Below the pieces are notes generated by a model that was not told where the DNA came from, made no database searches, and saw only the letters and a list, made by a program, of their open reading frames with translations. A stretch of DNA of 64,000 bases from positions 66,494,437 to 66,558,436 of the forward strand of contig OX465584.1 of assembly GCA_950022655.1 (NCBI GenBank), given 5' to 3'. This document shows positions 54,703 to 64,000 of the stretch, in pieces. The position numbers were made by a program, and so were the translations under genes. Source of the stretch: Alentia gelatinosa. Its lineage: Eukaryota; Annelida; Polychaeta; Phyllodocida; Polynoidae. The number at the start of each line of letters is the position of its first letter. Position 1 is the stretch's first letter.

Positions 54703-54908
54703 TTGGCTCTGTATGGACATACCTGGCACATACAGATGTGTTGTATTAGCCACCTAATACAAAGTGTCCCTAGTAAACCTATAGGAATTCTGTATAGACA
54801 TACCCAGAGCATACGGATATGCTGTATTATCCACCTAATAGAAAGTGTCCATATGAAACCTATAGGAACTCTGTATGGACATACCCGGCACATACAGATA
54901 TGTTGTAT
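54703..54908 (+). repeat. 81-bp tandem repeat of S units, first block
   Basis: CACCTAATACAAAGTGTCC at 54751 and 54832 gives the 81-bp spacing. Each unit contains GGAACTCTGTATGGACATAC and ATACAGATATGTTGTATT. Confidence 0.92.
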
Positions 54909-55184
54909 TGTGGAGAATTGAAAATTCTCTGTAATTCTACAGAGGCAGAACTCATTCGTATACGCCCTCTACCTTCTATGCATGAAGTCGTCTACACCAA
55001 GCGGCCGTCATACAAACTGCTGCCGTCCACAGACGCCCAGGTCGGTTTTTGAACCCACCCACCCACACCGATGAACAGTTTTCTCCTGTCAGGGCTTTGT
55101 TTAATCATGCCTTTATGCCCTTCGGCATTATTCCCACTTGGACTGCCATTAAATTTTATGTCTGAATAAAATTTAATAATGCCA
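54909..55184. other. unassigned sequence between S blocks
   Basis: No gene recognised. gcctttatgcccttcggcat near 55110 is the only notable word. Confidence 0.4.
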
Positions 55185-55706
55185 ATTATCCACCAAATAC
55201 AAAGTGCCCCTAGTAAACCTATAGGACCTCTGTATGGACATACCAGGCACATACAGATATGTTGTATTATCCACCTAATACAAAGTGTCCATTGTAAACC
55301 TATAGGAACTCTGTATTGACATACCCGACACATGCATTATTATCAACCTAATACAAAGTGTCCATAGTAAACCTATAGGACCTCTGCATGGACATACCCA
55401 GAGCATACGGATATGTTGTATTATCCACCTAATACAAAGTGTCCATATGAAACCTATAGGAACTCTGTATGGACATACCCGATACATGCAGATATCTTCA
55501 TCCACCTAATACAAAGTGTCCATAGTAAACCAATAGGAACTCTGTATGGACATAACCGGCAAATACAGATATCTATCATCCACCTAATACAAAGTGTCCA
55601 TAGTAAACATATAGAAACTCTGTAAGAACATACCCAGAGCATACGGATCTGCTGTATCATCCCCCTAATACAAAGTGTCCCTACTAAACCTTTAGGAACT
55701 CTGCAG
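55185..55706 (+). repeat. S-unit tandem repeat, second block
   Basis: About six units of 73-82 bp with CACCTAATACAAAGTGTCCA and CCTATAGGAACTCTG. The last unit merges into the 33-bp array. Confidence 0.9.
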
Positions 55707-56637
55707 GGACAAACCCGACACAGGCAGATATATTGTCTAAGACATACCCGACACAGGCAGATATATTGTCTAAGACATACCCGACACATGCAGATATATT
55801 GTCTAAGACATACCCGACACATGCAGATATATTGTCTAAGACATACCCGACACATGCAGATATATTGTCTAAGACATACCCGACACATGCAGATATATTG
55901 TCTAAGACATACCCGACACTTGCAGATATATTGTCTAAGACAAACCCGACACATGCAGATATATTGTCTAAGACATACCTGACACAGGCAGATATATTGT
56001 CTAAGACATACCCGACACAGGCAGATATATTGTCTAAGACATACCCGACACATGCAGATATATTGTCTAAGACATACCCAACACATGCAGATATATTGTA
56101 TAAGACATACCCGACACATGCAGATATATTGTATAAGACATACCCGACACATGCAGATATATTGTAGAAGACATACCCAACACATGCAGATATATTGTAT
56201 AAGACATACCCGACACATGCAGATATATTGTATAAGACATACCCGACACAGGCAGATATATTGTCTAAGACATACCCGACACATGCAGATATATTGTCTA
56301 AGACATACCCGACACATGCAGATATATTGTAGAAGACATACCCGACACATGCAGATATATTGTAGAAGACATACCCGACACATGCAGATATATTGTAGAA
56401 GACATACCCGACACATGCAGATATATTGTAGAAGACATGCCCGACACATGCAGATATATTGTAGAAGACATACCCGACACATGCAGATATATTGTAGAAG
56501 ACATGCCCGACACATGCAGATATATTGTATAAGACATACCCGACACATGCAGATATATTGTAGAAGACATGCCCGACACATGCAGATATATTGTAGAAGA
56601 CATGCCCGACACATGCAGATATATTGTATAAGACATA
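55707..56637 (+). repeat. 33-bp minisatellite, about 28 copies
   Basis: The unit is AGACATACCCGACACATGCA plus GATATATTGTCTA. It is the ACATACCCGGCACATACAGATAT part of the S unit, multiplied. The period is 11 codons and no unit contains a stop in several frames, so frames of up to 386 residues appear on both strands. These are artefacts. Confidence 0.96.
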
Positions 56638-56715
56638 CGACGTGCTACGACGTGCTACGATAGACCTCACGACGCGTTACGACGCTCCTCGCCGACATCG
56701 TAACGCGTCGGCGAC
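56638..56715. repeat. CpG-rich hairpin
   Basis: GACGCGTTACGA and TCGTAACGCGTC (about 56675 and 56697) are inverted around ctcctcgccgaca. The word TACGATAGACCT left of it recurs at 6549. Confidence 0.85.
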
Positions 56716-58149
56716 AAATTGTAAAAACCTGCGATAGCACTGTAACATGCTACGAGATTCAAACATTTTCAGTAATATTTCTGACCAAAACAACTTGAAA
56801 CATATTGCGTTAGGGTACACTAGCCACATAGCGTAGATGTTCGCTAGACCGTCATTCGACATCCACAGTGAGAATCGGATATAAATACACGATTCCCCAG
56901 CAGTAAAACGAAGCAGGAATGATTGAATTACAGAAGATTCAATTACATTAGTCGGTGCACACTTTTATAATGATGTCATAGGGATGTTTTATAAGTCAAG
57001 GCATACCCTCTTTTAAAAAAAAATTTTTTTTTATTCTGGAGTTACCTACTAGGATATACGTGTTATCCTATTTTCAATAGGTTCCAGGTTACATTTTATG
57101 ATTCACCGTATAGTACAAACAGAGATATCTAATACTATATGATATATACAATGCTATTTTCTTTAAAATCATTATCAATTTAAATAAATGAATTTAGTGG
57201 AGAATGGTTTGGGGATATGGAAAAAGACAGCAGTCAGTATGTTAAACGTAGGGCTGTGAGATGTAAGTCGTCATGCATTTCTTACCGGTATCCCATCTCC
57301 TGAGTTATTGTGTATTGTATGACAATCCTGTTTTATAGATCATCCTCGTCCGATGCCTAATCTGATTAGTGATAATCGGATGACGCAGATAGTGAAGGGA
57401 TAGTTTTTTTACAGCTAGCTCAAAGTCTATATATATATAAGCACTCAAGGCTTTAAAAACAAATGCGGGTAGGTATCGAAGCGCCCCCTGTTTCTACTCA
57501 ATTAACACTGGTGCTGCCATCTGATTTCATGAAAATGTAGCAGTTCCCCATAGACACCAATAGATAAGCACTTACCTTCTTCAGATGGCCTTCCCATAGA
57601 AATTAGCATTGTTACATGGTATTTTTTAGCATTTCTCATTTGTACATGTTCCCAACTATTATAATCCAGAATTATTTGAAGATAGCAATAGCTCATCAGT
57701 GTCATTTAGCAACAAAGTCAAAATATTGCATTTTCTCATAGACCTCCCATAGCCCTTCCATAGAAGTTAGCATGGTGACATGCCAATTACTTTTCATTTT
57801 ATAATTGCTGATATATGGAACTTATATTATCCTGAGTTATTTGCAAAACTCATTAGAATTTAGAAATCGCCCAAATACTAGCATTTGTCTTTAAGCCAGG
57901 GACAAGGCAAGCAAGAAATGCAGCGATTTCTGGAATCAACGAAACAAAATGGCGTGTCTGTGAACTATTATTTCACCTGATTATAGGTTCTGAGATGCTA
58001 AACTATCGGTGGGAGATAATACTATGAAATTATATCACATATACATGCCATTTTGTGTTGGCGATTCTGGAGTATATGAGATATTGCAAATACACATTGG
58101 TTCCCACGATAACGACCAACTGGCCAAAATAGTCGCATTTCCGAGAGTA
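56716..58149. other. long AT-rich stretch without recognised genes
   Basis: A local duplication of about 160 bp spacing (cttcccatagaaattagcat near 57588, cttccatagaagttagcatg near 57747) is the only repeat seen. agatagtgaagggatagttt at 57388 resembles the far end of U. Confidence 0.5.
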
Positions 58150-58404
58150 TACAGTGAAACCCCGCTCAAGGGGTCACCATTCGTTCCGAGCAAAGTGTCC
58201 CCTTAAGCGGGCTGTCCCCTTAAGTGATGTTAAAATGAAATGAACTAGACAAGATTATTTGTTCCAATCAAACTGTCCCTTTCAGTAAGGTGTCCCTTAA
58301 GCGGGGTTAAAATGAAATAGATAAGATTTTCTGTTCCAATCGAACCGCCCCCTTAAGCGGGGTGTCCCCTTAAGCGAGATGTCCCAGAAGTGGAGTTTTA
58401 CTGA
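58150..58404. mobile_element. pogo-like element T, full-length copy
   Basis: The left end TACAGTGAAACCCCGCTCAA and right end GTGGAGTTTTACTG are inverted. The interior has several CCCCTTAAGCGGG boxes and a duplicated ttaaaatgaaat..gttccaatc block of about 70 bp. Short and non-coding. Confidence 0.8.
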
Positions 58405-58452
58405 ACTCTAAAATACCTTGATTCCCATAGCAACTAATTGTTGACTAAACCA

Positions 58453-58842
58453 CTGCACGAAAACCACCGTTTTATTCATATATACGCCATCACGGAAGTG
58501 CATGTATTGGCTGAATATTGACTAGTTTTCATTTATATACGCCCAGGCCTTATATACGACAGACGCGTCTTGGCTGTATTTCACACCCAACGTATATGAG
58601 AGAAATTACCCTCTGCCCCCGCCCCCTCCCGCCCCTTTGTGTTGGTAGAAGTACAGGTGTCCTCAGTAGGAAGCCTCCCCCCCCCACCCCCCCACCTGTT
58701 CACAGGACGCTTATATATACGCCCCACAGATGAGGTGTATACACATGGGGATTAAGACGACCTTGTAGATGCAAAATACCTACTTATATACGCCCGGCGC
58801 ATTCATATGTAAAATGATGGTTTTCGTGCAGTGAACCATCTA
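58453..58842 (+). mobile_element. MITE-like element V, copy 2
   Basis: CTGCACGAAAACCACCGTTT and GATGGTTTTCGTGCAG are inverted termini. The C-rich stretch at 58615-58690 is the complement of the G-rich stretch in copy 1. Confidence 0.92.
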
Positions 58843-59042
58843 CGATCTACAGTCCATACGCCCCTACGCGGCAGGCTGCAGTCTACGGTCAGTACCGATT
58901 TGTGATCACACTAGATCCTAGGTAGTTCTAGTGAAAGCTTGACAAATGAGTTGAAGCTAACACAAAACAGGGGCATACGGTCATGTAGAGGGTCACTTAT
59001 TGGAGAATTGTAAGTTGACAATCTACACTAAATACGTTAAGG

Positions 59043-59243
59043 GGGTGTTCCACTGGACCGACGGTAGCGATTCCGTAGCCAGACAATCGCCGATTATTAT
59101 CGGATGCCCTAGAATTTCTCAAATCTTTGAAAATGGTCATTTATTAAACTATTATCATCAGAATTAAATGAATTACAATACGTGAGCTTCCTCTTAAGGG
59201 CCCAGGTTCAATTGATCGGGTGAGAAATCGGCCTGGTGAACCT
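59043..59243 (-). mobile_element. MITE-like element Q, copy 2
   Basis: GTTCCACTGGACCGACGGTA to GAAATCGGCCTGGTGAAC, inverse of 10448-10632. Confidence 0.85.
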
Positions 59244-59545
59244 TGTCTTCCTGGGGCCGTTGAATAATAATTCTACGACAAAAAAAAATCTTTAGTGTTA
59301 TCATATCTTGTTGGATCTATATTTATTTGCTTTAAGTTGGTATATATGTCTAGGTTTCTTAGCAATTTGGTTTTTATATTTTCAGTGTGTGGATAGTTCA
59401 GGTGGAAGTGTTCGATTACTGTTAGCCCCGTATTTTGTGCTCTCTCCTGATTTGGTCAGTGGTGGCAGATACATTTATCGGGACAGAGAAATACTGATGT
59501 GACCCGACAGGGCCCACTCACTGGGCGGAGCATGCAGGGACAGAG
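59244..59545. other. unassigned spacer
   Basis: A 64-residue frame at 59308-59502 (hydrophobic N-terminal half) starts at TTG and has no recognised domain. Confidence 0.4.
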
Positions 59546-59945
59546 GCACTCTCCAAGCATACATCCTGTGCCTTACCTCCTAGCCTGCTTGTATCTCTGC
59601 ACCAAGCGTAGTTGACGACGTAATATCCTCGCCAATCGCTCGGATATTACTACGCGTCAACTACTCGGAGATTACGGCCACTCGTACACAAAACCAGTCA
59701 TTATTGTGTATGTACTCATTTGAACGGGCAGTCTAATCAACTATGGATTCACATTATATAGTGCTTTAAAGCTGAAAAGAAACTTAAACGTCTATGAAGC
59801 TCATTTAACGATTCCAATATTTCCCAACTTGTAATATATGCATTTTTCAGATTCATATGTTTTGATAGTAACCCATTTTTGAATCTGAAATGTAGTTTCT
59901 TTATGTGACGTCACTGGTTCGAAGCAGAGACTAGTAACATACTCT
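59546..59945 (-). mobile_element. element K, worn copy interrupted by foldback H14
   Basis: GCACTCTCCAAGCATACATC to ttgtatctctgcaccaagcg, then H14, then the K interior (tatggattcacattatatag, GTGACGTCACTGG). Inverse orientation. Confidence 0.7.
59604..59713. mobile_element. foldback element H14 (actggttt subfamily, left arm short)
   Basis: GTAGTTGACGACGTAATATC, tip CTCGCCAATCGCTCGG, GATATTACTACGCGTCAAC, then AAAACCAGTCATTATTGTG. The outer left arm is missing. Confidence 0.85.
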
Positions 59946-59946
59946 G

Positions 59947-60512
59947 ACATACTCTCCCAGCAGATATTTCGTGGTGACACACAACGCTTACTTATCTCTG
60001 CCTCAAACCAGTGACGTCAGAGCGGAACAGGAAGCGGGTCTAGATTCTTTTTCACTCTCCCAGCAGATCTTTCGTGGCACTAGAGCTAGGAAGTAGAACG
60101 CAGGAAATCTGCTGGGAGAGTGATTCCATGTCGGTTTTGTAAACAGATTGCTAAGAGCATGCTCTTTCAATAACCTATAGGAAGGTTCCCCACTATATAC
60201 TTGTCCCCATAGATTAGCCTGAAACAGTCAAACTGTTTGTTCTTCAGTTATACACTAGGATAGTGGGCATCCAAAGTTGAAGCCAATGCAACCTAAAAAA
60301 AAGCACACGTTGCCTTTGTTTACGAACCCCGTTAAAACCCTGTTACATATGGCGTCCACCACCGAGAAAATAGACGCCGATATCAAGCAGGATTTCAAGA
60401 CGCAAACAAAAAAAATGGGCCAGATTTGAGCCCAAACAGGCAGGTTGTGGCAGAGATATAAGCGGCCACAGGAAGGAGAGCGCAGGATCTCTGCTGGGAG
60501 AGTGACTCCGAC
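59947..60512 (+). mobile_element. element K, forward copy with a nested mini copy
   Basis: ACTCTCCCAGCAGATATTTC to GATCTCTGCTGGGAGAGTGA. Contained at 60053-60124 is a 72-bp miniature: the two K termini (ACTCTCCCAGCAGATC and GCTGGGAGAGTG) with about 35 bp between them. Confidence 0.8.
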
Positions 60513-61164
60513 ACCGGACAGTCCCCTACATCATTCATGGAGCCAGCAAGGTAATTATTTCTGTCTGCGCTCTCAGTTCCATGACCTGAGTCCCGACGTG
60601 AAACAACGACCTTAATCAGACTGTCCCTCGTCCTACTGCGTCAGTGTCCACATCCCCTCCACATCACCTCCACCATCAACCAGTTTCACTGTACTACACT
60701 ACAAATAAAGTTCTCAGGATTGGGGGGAAATAGTGTGGATTATTCTATTTCCAAAAGCATTAGAGTTGAAATATAAGGTTTTGATTGGTTGATATGGAAT
60801 ACATAGAACTGCAGCATGATGGGTAATAGACTTGCCTCGAGTCACAGTCGTTATTCATTTACTGTGTACGCAGTGTAGACTTGTGACTATAAAAATGTGA
60901 AAACGACACCAGCATGGGGATGGAGATGGGGATTACATGTAGAGATCCATACATCAGGGAGATTGTGCTTCTAAAAAGCTGAGATAAACACCCAGAGACT
61001 GGCAATGAGTCTGGTGCACTTCAGACGGCGCCGCTTACTAAGCGATCTTCCATGTCTGTCAATTAGAAAGTGGAATAAACATTAATGTTGAGAGCAGAGC
61101 GGGTAATCCTGAGTCCATTAACAACACCCGCTCCGCCAGACGGGTCGGCAGGGCTTTAACGCCG
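60513..61164. other. unassigned spacer
   Basis: ATGGAGCCAGCAAG-GTAATT at 60537-60556 could be a tiny exon with a donor, but nothing else supports it. No other gene was seen. Confidence 0.35.
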
Positions 61165-61795
61165 TATGTACACGCGACGTGTGAGATATCGCGAGATATC
61201 GTGAGACATACACGTGACGTGTGAGATTTCGTGAGACGTACACATGACGTGTGAGATTTCGCGAGATGTACACTTGCCGTGTGAGATATCGCGAGATGTA
61301 CACGTGACGAATGAGATATCATGAGATTTACACGTGACGTGTGAGAGATCGCGAGATGTACACGTGATGTGTGAGATATCGCGAGATATACACGTGACGT
61401 GTGAGATATCGCGAGATATCGCGAGAAGTACCCGTGACGTGTGAGATATCACGAGATGTACACGTGACGAATGAGATATCACAAGATTTACACGCGACGT
61501 GTGAGATATTACAAGATTTACACGCGACGTGTGAGATATCACGAGATTTACACGTGACGCGTGAGATATCGCGAGATATACACGTGACCTGTGAGATATC
61601 GTAAGACAGACATGAGACTGTGAGATATCGCGAGATACAGTGAGATATACATGTGACGTGTGAGATATCATGAGACATACATGAGACTGTGAGATATCAC
61701 GAGATACAGTGAGATATACATGAGACGTGTGAGATATTGCAAGATGTACATGTGACGTGTGAGATATCATGTATAATGTGACGTGTGAGATATGA
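61165..61795 (+). repeat. 30-bp minisatellite rich in ATATCGCGAGAT, about 21 copies
   Basis: The unit is GTGAGATATCGCGAGATGTA plus CACGTGACGT, with 30-bp spacing (61281, 61311). It contains palindromic TCGCGA and CACGTG. The period is 10 codons, so the minus strand stays open for 219 residues as an artefact. Confidence 0.94.
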
Positions 61796-61799
61796 CTAT

Positions 61800-63096
61800 T
61801 CCTCACAACTTTCACGAAAATAGACTAGAACATGTCTGGTACTAGAACATGACATATACCAAACTGAATTAAAACATGACTGTTCCTCACAAAGTACTCC
61901 TCAGGATGTAAACCAAACTAAACTTTAGCAAGACTATTCCTTACAATGCCCACATGACATACAACAAACTGAAGTACGATATAAAGACTATTTCTCGGGA
62001 CATACAACAAACTGAAGTAGGATATAAAGACTATTTCTCGGGACATACAACAAATTGAAGTACGATATAAAGACTATTTCTCAGGACATACAAAAAACTA
62101 AAGTATGATATAAAGACTATTTCTCGGGACATACAACAAACTGAAGTACGATATAAAGACTATTTCTCGGGACATACAACAAACTGAAGTACGATATAAA
62201 GACTATTTCTCAGGACATACAACGAACTGAAGTACGATATAAAGACTATTTCTCAGGACATACAAAAAACTAAAGTACGATATATAGACTACTTCTCAGG
62301 ACATACACCAAACTGAAGTACAATATAAAGACTATTTCTCAGGACATATGACAAACTGAAGTATGATATAAAGACTATTCCTTACAACGTACACCAAACT
62401 GTAGTATGATAAGACTATTTCTCACGACATACACCAGACTGTAGTATGATAAGACTATTTCTCATGACATACACCAGACTGTAGTATGATAAGACTATTT
62501 CTCATGACATACACCAGACTGTAGTATGATAAGACTATTTCTCACGCCATACACCAAACTATAGTATGATAAGACTATTTCTCACGACGTACACCAAACT
62601 GTAGTATGATAAGACTTTTCCTCATGACATACACCAAACTATAGTATGATAAGACTTTTCCTCACGACATACACCAGACTGTAGTATGATAAGACTTTTC
62701 CTCACGACATACACCAAACTATAGTATGATAAGACTATTTCTCACGACATACACCAGACTGTAGTATGATAAGACTTTTCCTCACGACATACACCAAACT
62801 ATAGTATGATAAGACTATTTCTCACGACGTACACTAAACTATAGTATGATAAGACTATTTCTCACAACATACACCAAACTGAACTATCATACAACTATTC
62901 CTTACAACATACAACAAACTGAAGTATGATATAAAGACTATTTCTCAGGACATACAACGAACTGAAGTACGATATGAAAACTATTCTTTACAAAGTACAC
63001 CAAACTGTAGTATGATATGACTATTCCTCACGACATACACCAAACTGTAGTATGATAAGACTTTTCCTCACGACATACACCAAACTGTATCATAAT
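61800..63096 (+). repeat. 40-43-bp minisatellite, about 29 copies
   Basis: Two phases. The 43-bp units at 61980-62350 are of the type CATACAACAAACTGAAGTAC, GATATAAAGACTATTTCTC. The 40-bp units at 62380-62890 are of the type ACACCAGACTGTAGTATGAT, AAGACTATTTCTC. Mixed units close the array. Confidence 0.94.
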
Positions 63097-63219
63097 AAAC
63101 CTCCCATCCCCGTCCGTCGCCCTGTTATTAGAGCACTCCCCGCTGAGTGAATGCAAACTGCAGCTTAACGACCGACATGACACTTTGTTCACGTGATACA
63201 CCTCCCATATCTCCGCCTA
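63097..63219. other. unassigned junction sequence
   Basis: Short unique stretch between the minisatellite and the promoter-like region. No feature was recognised. Confidence 0.4.
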
Positions 63220-63765
63220 ATGACGTCACTAATGACGTCACTAACGACCTCCTTAATGACCTCTTCTCCTGACGCCCTCAAATCAGCCCGCTCGAGTGAC
63301 CTTTACTCCCGGGGTCATTACCGGAAGTACAGAGGACGCTCCCCACCGTGTCAAAGACGCCAGGTGGCGCTGCCAGCGTCCAGATGCTTCGCGGAGCTGG
63401 CCCAGGTGAGCGATAATAGAGGTAGTTATGTGTGTCACTCCGTTAGGCCCCTGAACGCGCGGTACCAGCGGCTTCCTTCCGGCGGGAACGCTGCGCTGCG
63501 CACGACGCCGGATATTGACGGACGGGATCGACCCGCGCGCATGCGTTAAAACACCTCGCACATGCGCAGATAGACAGGTTGAAGCCGCTTGCTTGTCTAA
63601 TGGGCTTTGGCGGCGGTGGTCGCCGACACGGGTAAATACGGCGGCTTTTTGGCGGGAAAATCCCGTAAGAGCAGACGAGATTCGGGTTACACAGCGTCTG
63701 GCCCCGTTAGGTCCCGGATGGAGAGCCGGCAGCTGGCGCCACCTGGTGCCTGGATTGTGAACCTG
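63220..63765. promoter_or_regulatory. CpG-rich promoter-like region (CRE, ETS, NRF1, E2F motifs)
   Basis: TGACGTCA twice at 63221 and 63233, CCGGAAGT at 63321-63328, GCGCATGCG at 63537-63545, GCACATGCGC at 63558-63567, and TTTTTGGCGGGAAAA at 63646-63660. E2F plus NRF1 plus ETS combinations are typical of animal housekeeping and replication-gene promoters. Direction is unknown and the gene may lie past the window edge. Confidence 0.5.
63384..63411 (+). CDS. possible first coding exon fragment (very tentative)
   Basis: ATG at 63384, 56 bp downstream of the ETS-like site, opens MLRGAGP and reaches CCAG-GTGAGC, a good donor with the intron at 63406. It is too short to identify, and the E2F and NRF1 motifs would then lie in the intron. 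A minus-strand gene is an alternative. Confidence 0.15.
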
Positions 63766-63789
63766 TGTCGACCTACCTGTGGGGTCTTT

Positions 63790-64000
63790 TTGCCCCTTCC
63801 CTCTCCATCCTCCCACCTCCCTCTCCACCCTCCCACCTCCCTCTCCACCCTCCCACCTCCCTCTCCACCCTCCCACCTCCCTCCCCACTCTCCACCCTCC
63901 CACCTCCCTCTCCACCCTCCCACCTCCCTCCCCACTCTCCACCCTCCCACCTCCCTCTCCACCCCCCCCCACCTCCCTCTCCACCCTCCCACCTCCCTCT
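63790..64000 (+). repeat. 20-bp pyrimidine-only minisatellite, cut by the window edge
   Basis: The unit CCTCCCTCTCCACCCTCCCA has almost strictly C/T with single A. Starts are spaced 20 bp (63811, 63831). The strand asymmetry could favour triplex DNA. The array continues beyond the window. Confidence 0.93.

Noticed and set aside
55454..56670. Frames of 386 and 328 residues on the minus strand and 203 on the plus strand
   Set aside because: They are produced by the 33-bp minisatellite, whose period is a multiple of three, and are open in several frames on both strands. No non-repetitive domain is attached.
59920..59935. GGTTCGA-like word considered as a tRNA B box
   Set aside because: No matching A box, acceptor stem or cloverleaf could be formed. 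It is part of element K.
61156..61815. 219-residue minus-strand frame
   Set aside because: Translation of the 30-bp minisatellite. The sequence is pure repeat.
63283..63984. 233-residue Gly/Glu/Arg-rich minus-strand frame
   Set aside because: Its N-terminal part is the 20-bp pyrimidine array read backwards. The rest crosses the promoter-like island without domain similarity.

Overview
The window looks like eukaryotic, probably invertebrate animal, intergenic DNA. There are no operons, no Shine-Dalgarno-led genes and no long protein-like reading frames. Instead there are dozens of short inverted-repeat elements (MITE-like and foldback), minisatellites, TA microsatellites, a textbook TATA/initiator promoter, GT splice donors, and E2F, NRF1, CRE and ETS-like promoter motifs near the right edge. 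CpG is common inside many elements. The species cannot be named from the sequence alone. No tRNA, rRNA, CRISPR array, viral gene, or recognisable transposase or reverse transcriptase was seen.

Family letters used here are mine. A: about 310 bp, ends like AAGCCCAATGCCCATCTACC. B: ends like GGGTGGCGTCCACCAACCAC. C: ends CCCGGCGTTTACACTAGACG. D: ends AAGGCCCGGCGTCCACCTAC. E: repeat without clear termini. F: ends TTAAAGGCATATCC. G: repeat with CATAGGCTTAACAT flanks. H: foldbacks with a GTTGACGCGTAGTAATA core. I: repeat with CCGTATACCATGG boxes. K: ends CACTCTCCCAGCAGATC. L: repeat with a TTAGTGAAGAACACC core. M: piggyBac-like, TTAA-CCCTTT ends, carrying a 35-bp minisatellite. N: relatives of M. 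P: ends GGGCCCTGTTTCATAAA. Q: ends like CCACTGGACCGA. S: a TACAAAGTGTCC repeat unit. T: pogo-like, ends CAGTAAAACCCCGC. U, W, X: other dispersed repeats. V: ends CTGCACGAAAACCACC.

Layout. 0-7.5 kb: three minisatellites, D, E, F, a possible small minus-strand reading frame with promoter-like motifs (3.5-4.0 kb), then A and M. 7.5-16 kb: scattered A, T, Q, C, foldbacks, K with a satellite grown from its end, a GC-box region, P, D, U. 16-19.3 kb: a 33-bp array, then a TATA/Inr promoter followed by about 2.1 kb of 10-bp and 20-bp repeats ending at a strong splice donor; this is the best candidate for a transcribed unit. 19.5-21 kb: nested foldbacks, including a palindrome of about 646 bp. 21-36 kb: A and B clusters and F, H, I, L, T, U, V copies. 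36-39 kb: second, larger M. 39-54 kb: dispersed repeats plus a small possible exon and CCAAT/TATA promoter at 49.0-49.3 kb. 54.7-56.6 kb: S-unit array grading into a 33-bp array. 58-60.5 kb: T, V, Q, H, K. 61.2-63.1 kb: two long minisatellites. 63.2-63.8 kb: CpG-rich promoter-like region. The window ends inside a pyrimidine-rich 20-bp array.

No gene network can be described. What is visible is a dense deposit of non-autonomous elements whose mobilising enzymes must lie elsewhere or be extinct, and repeated conversion of element parts into tandem arrays.
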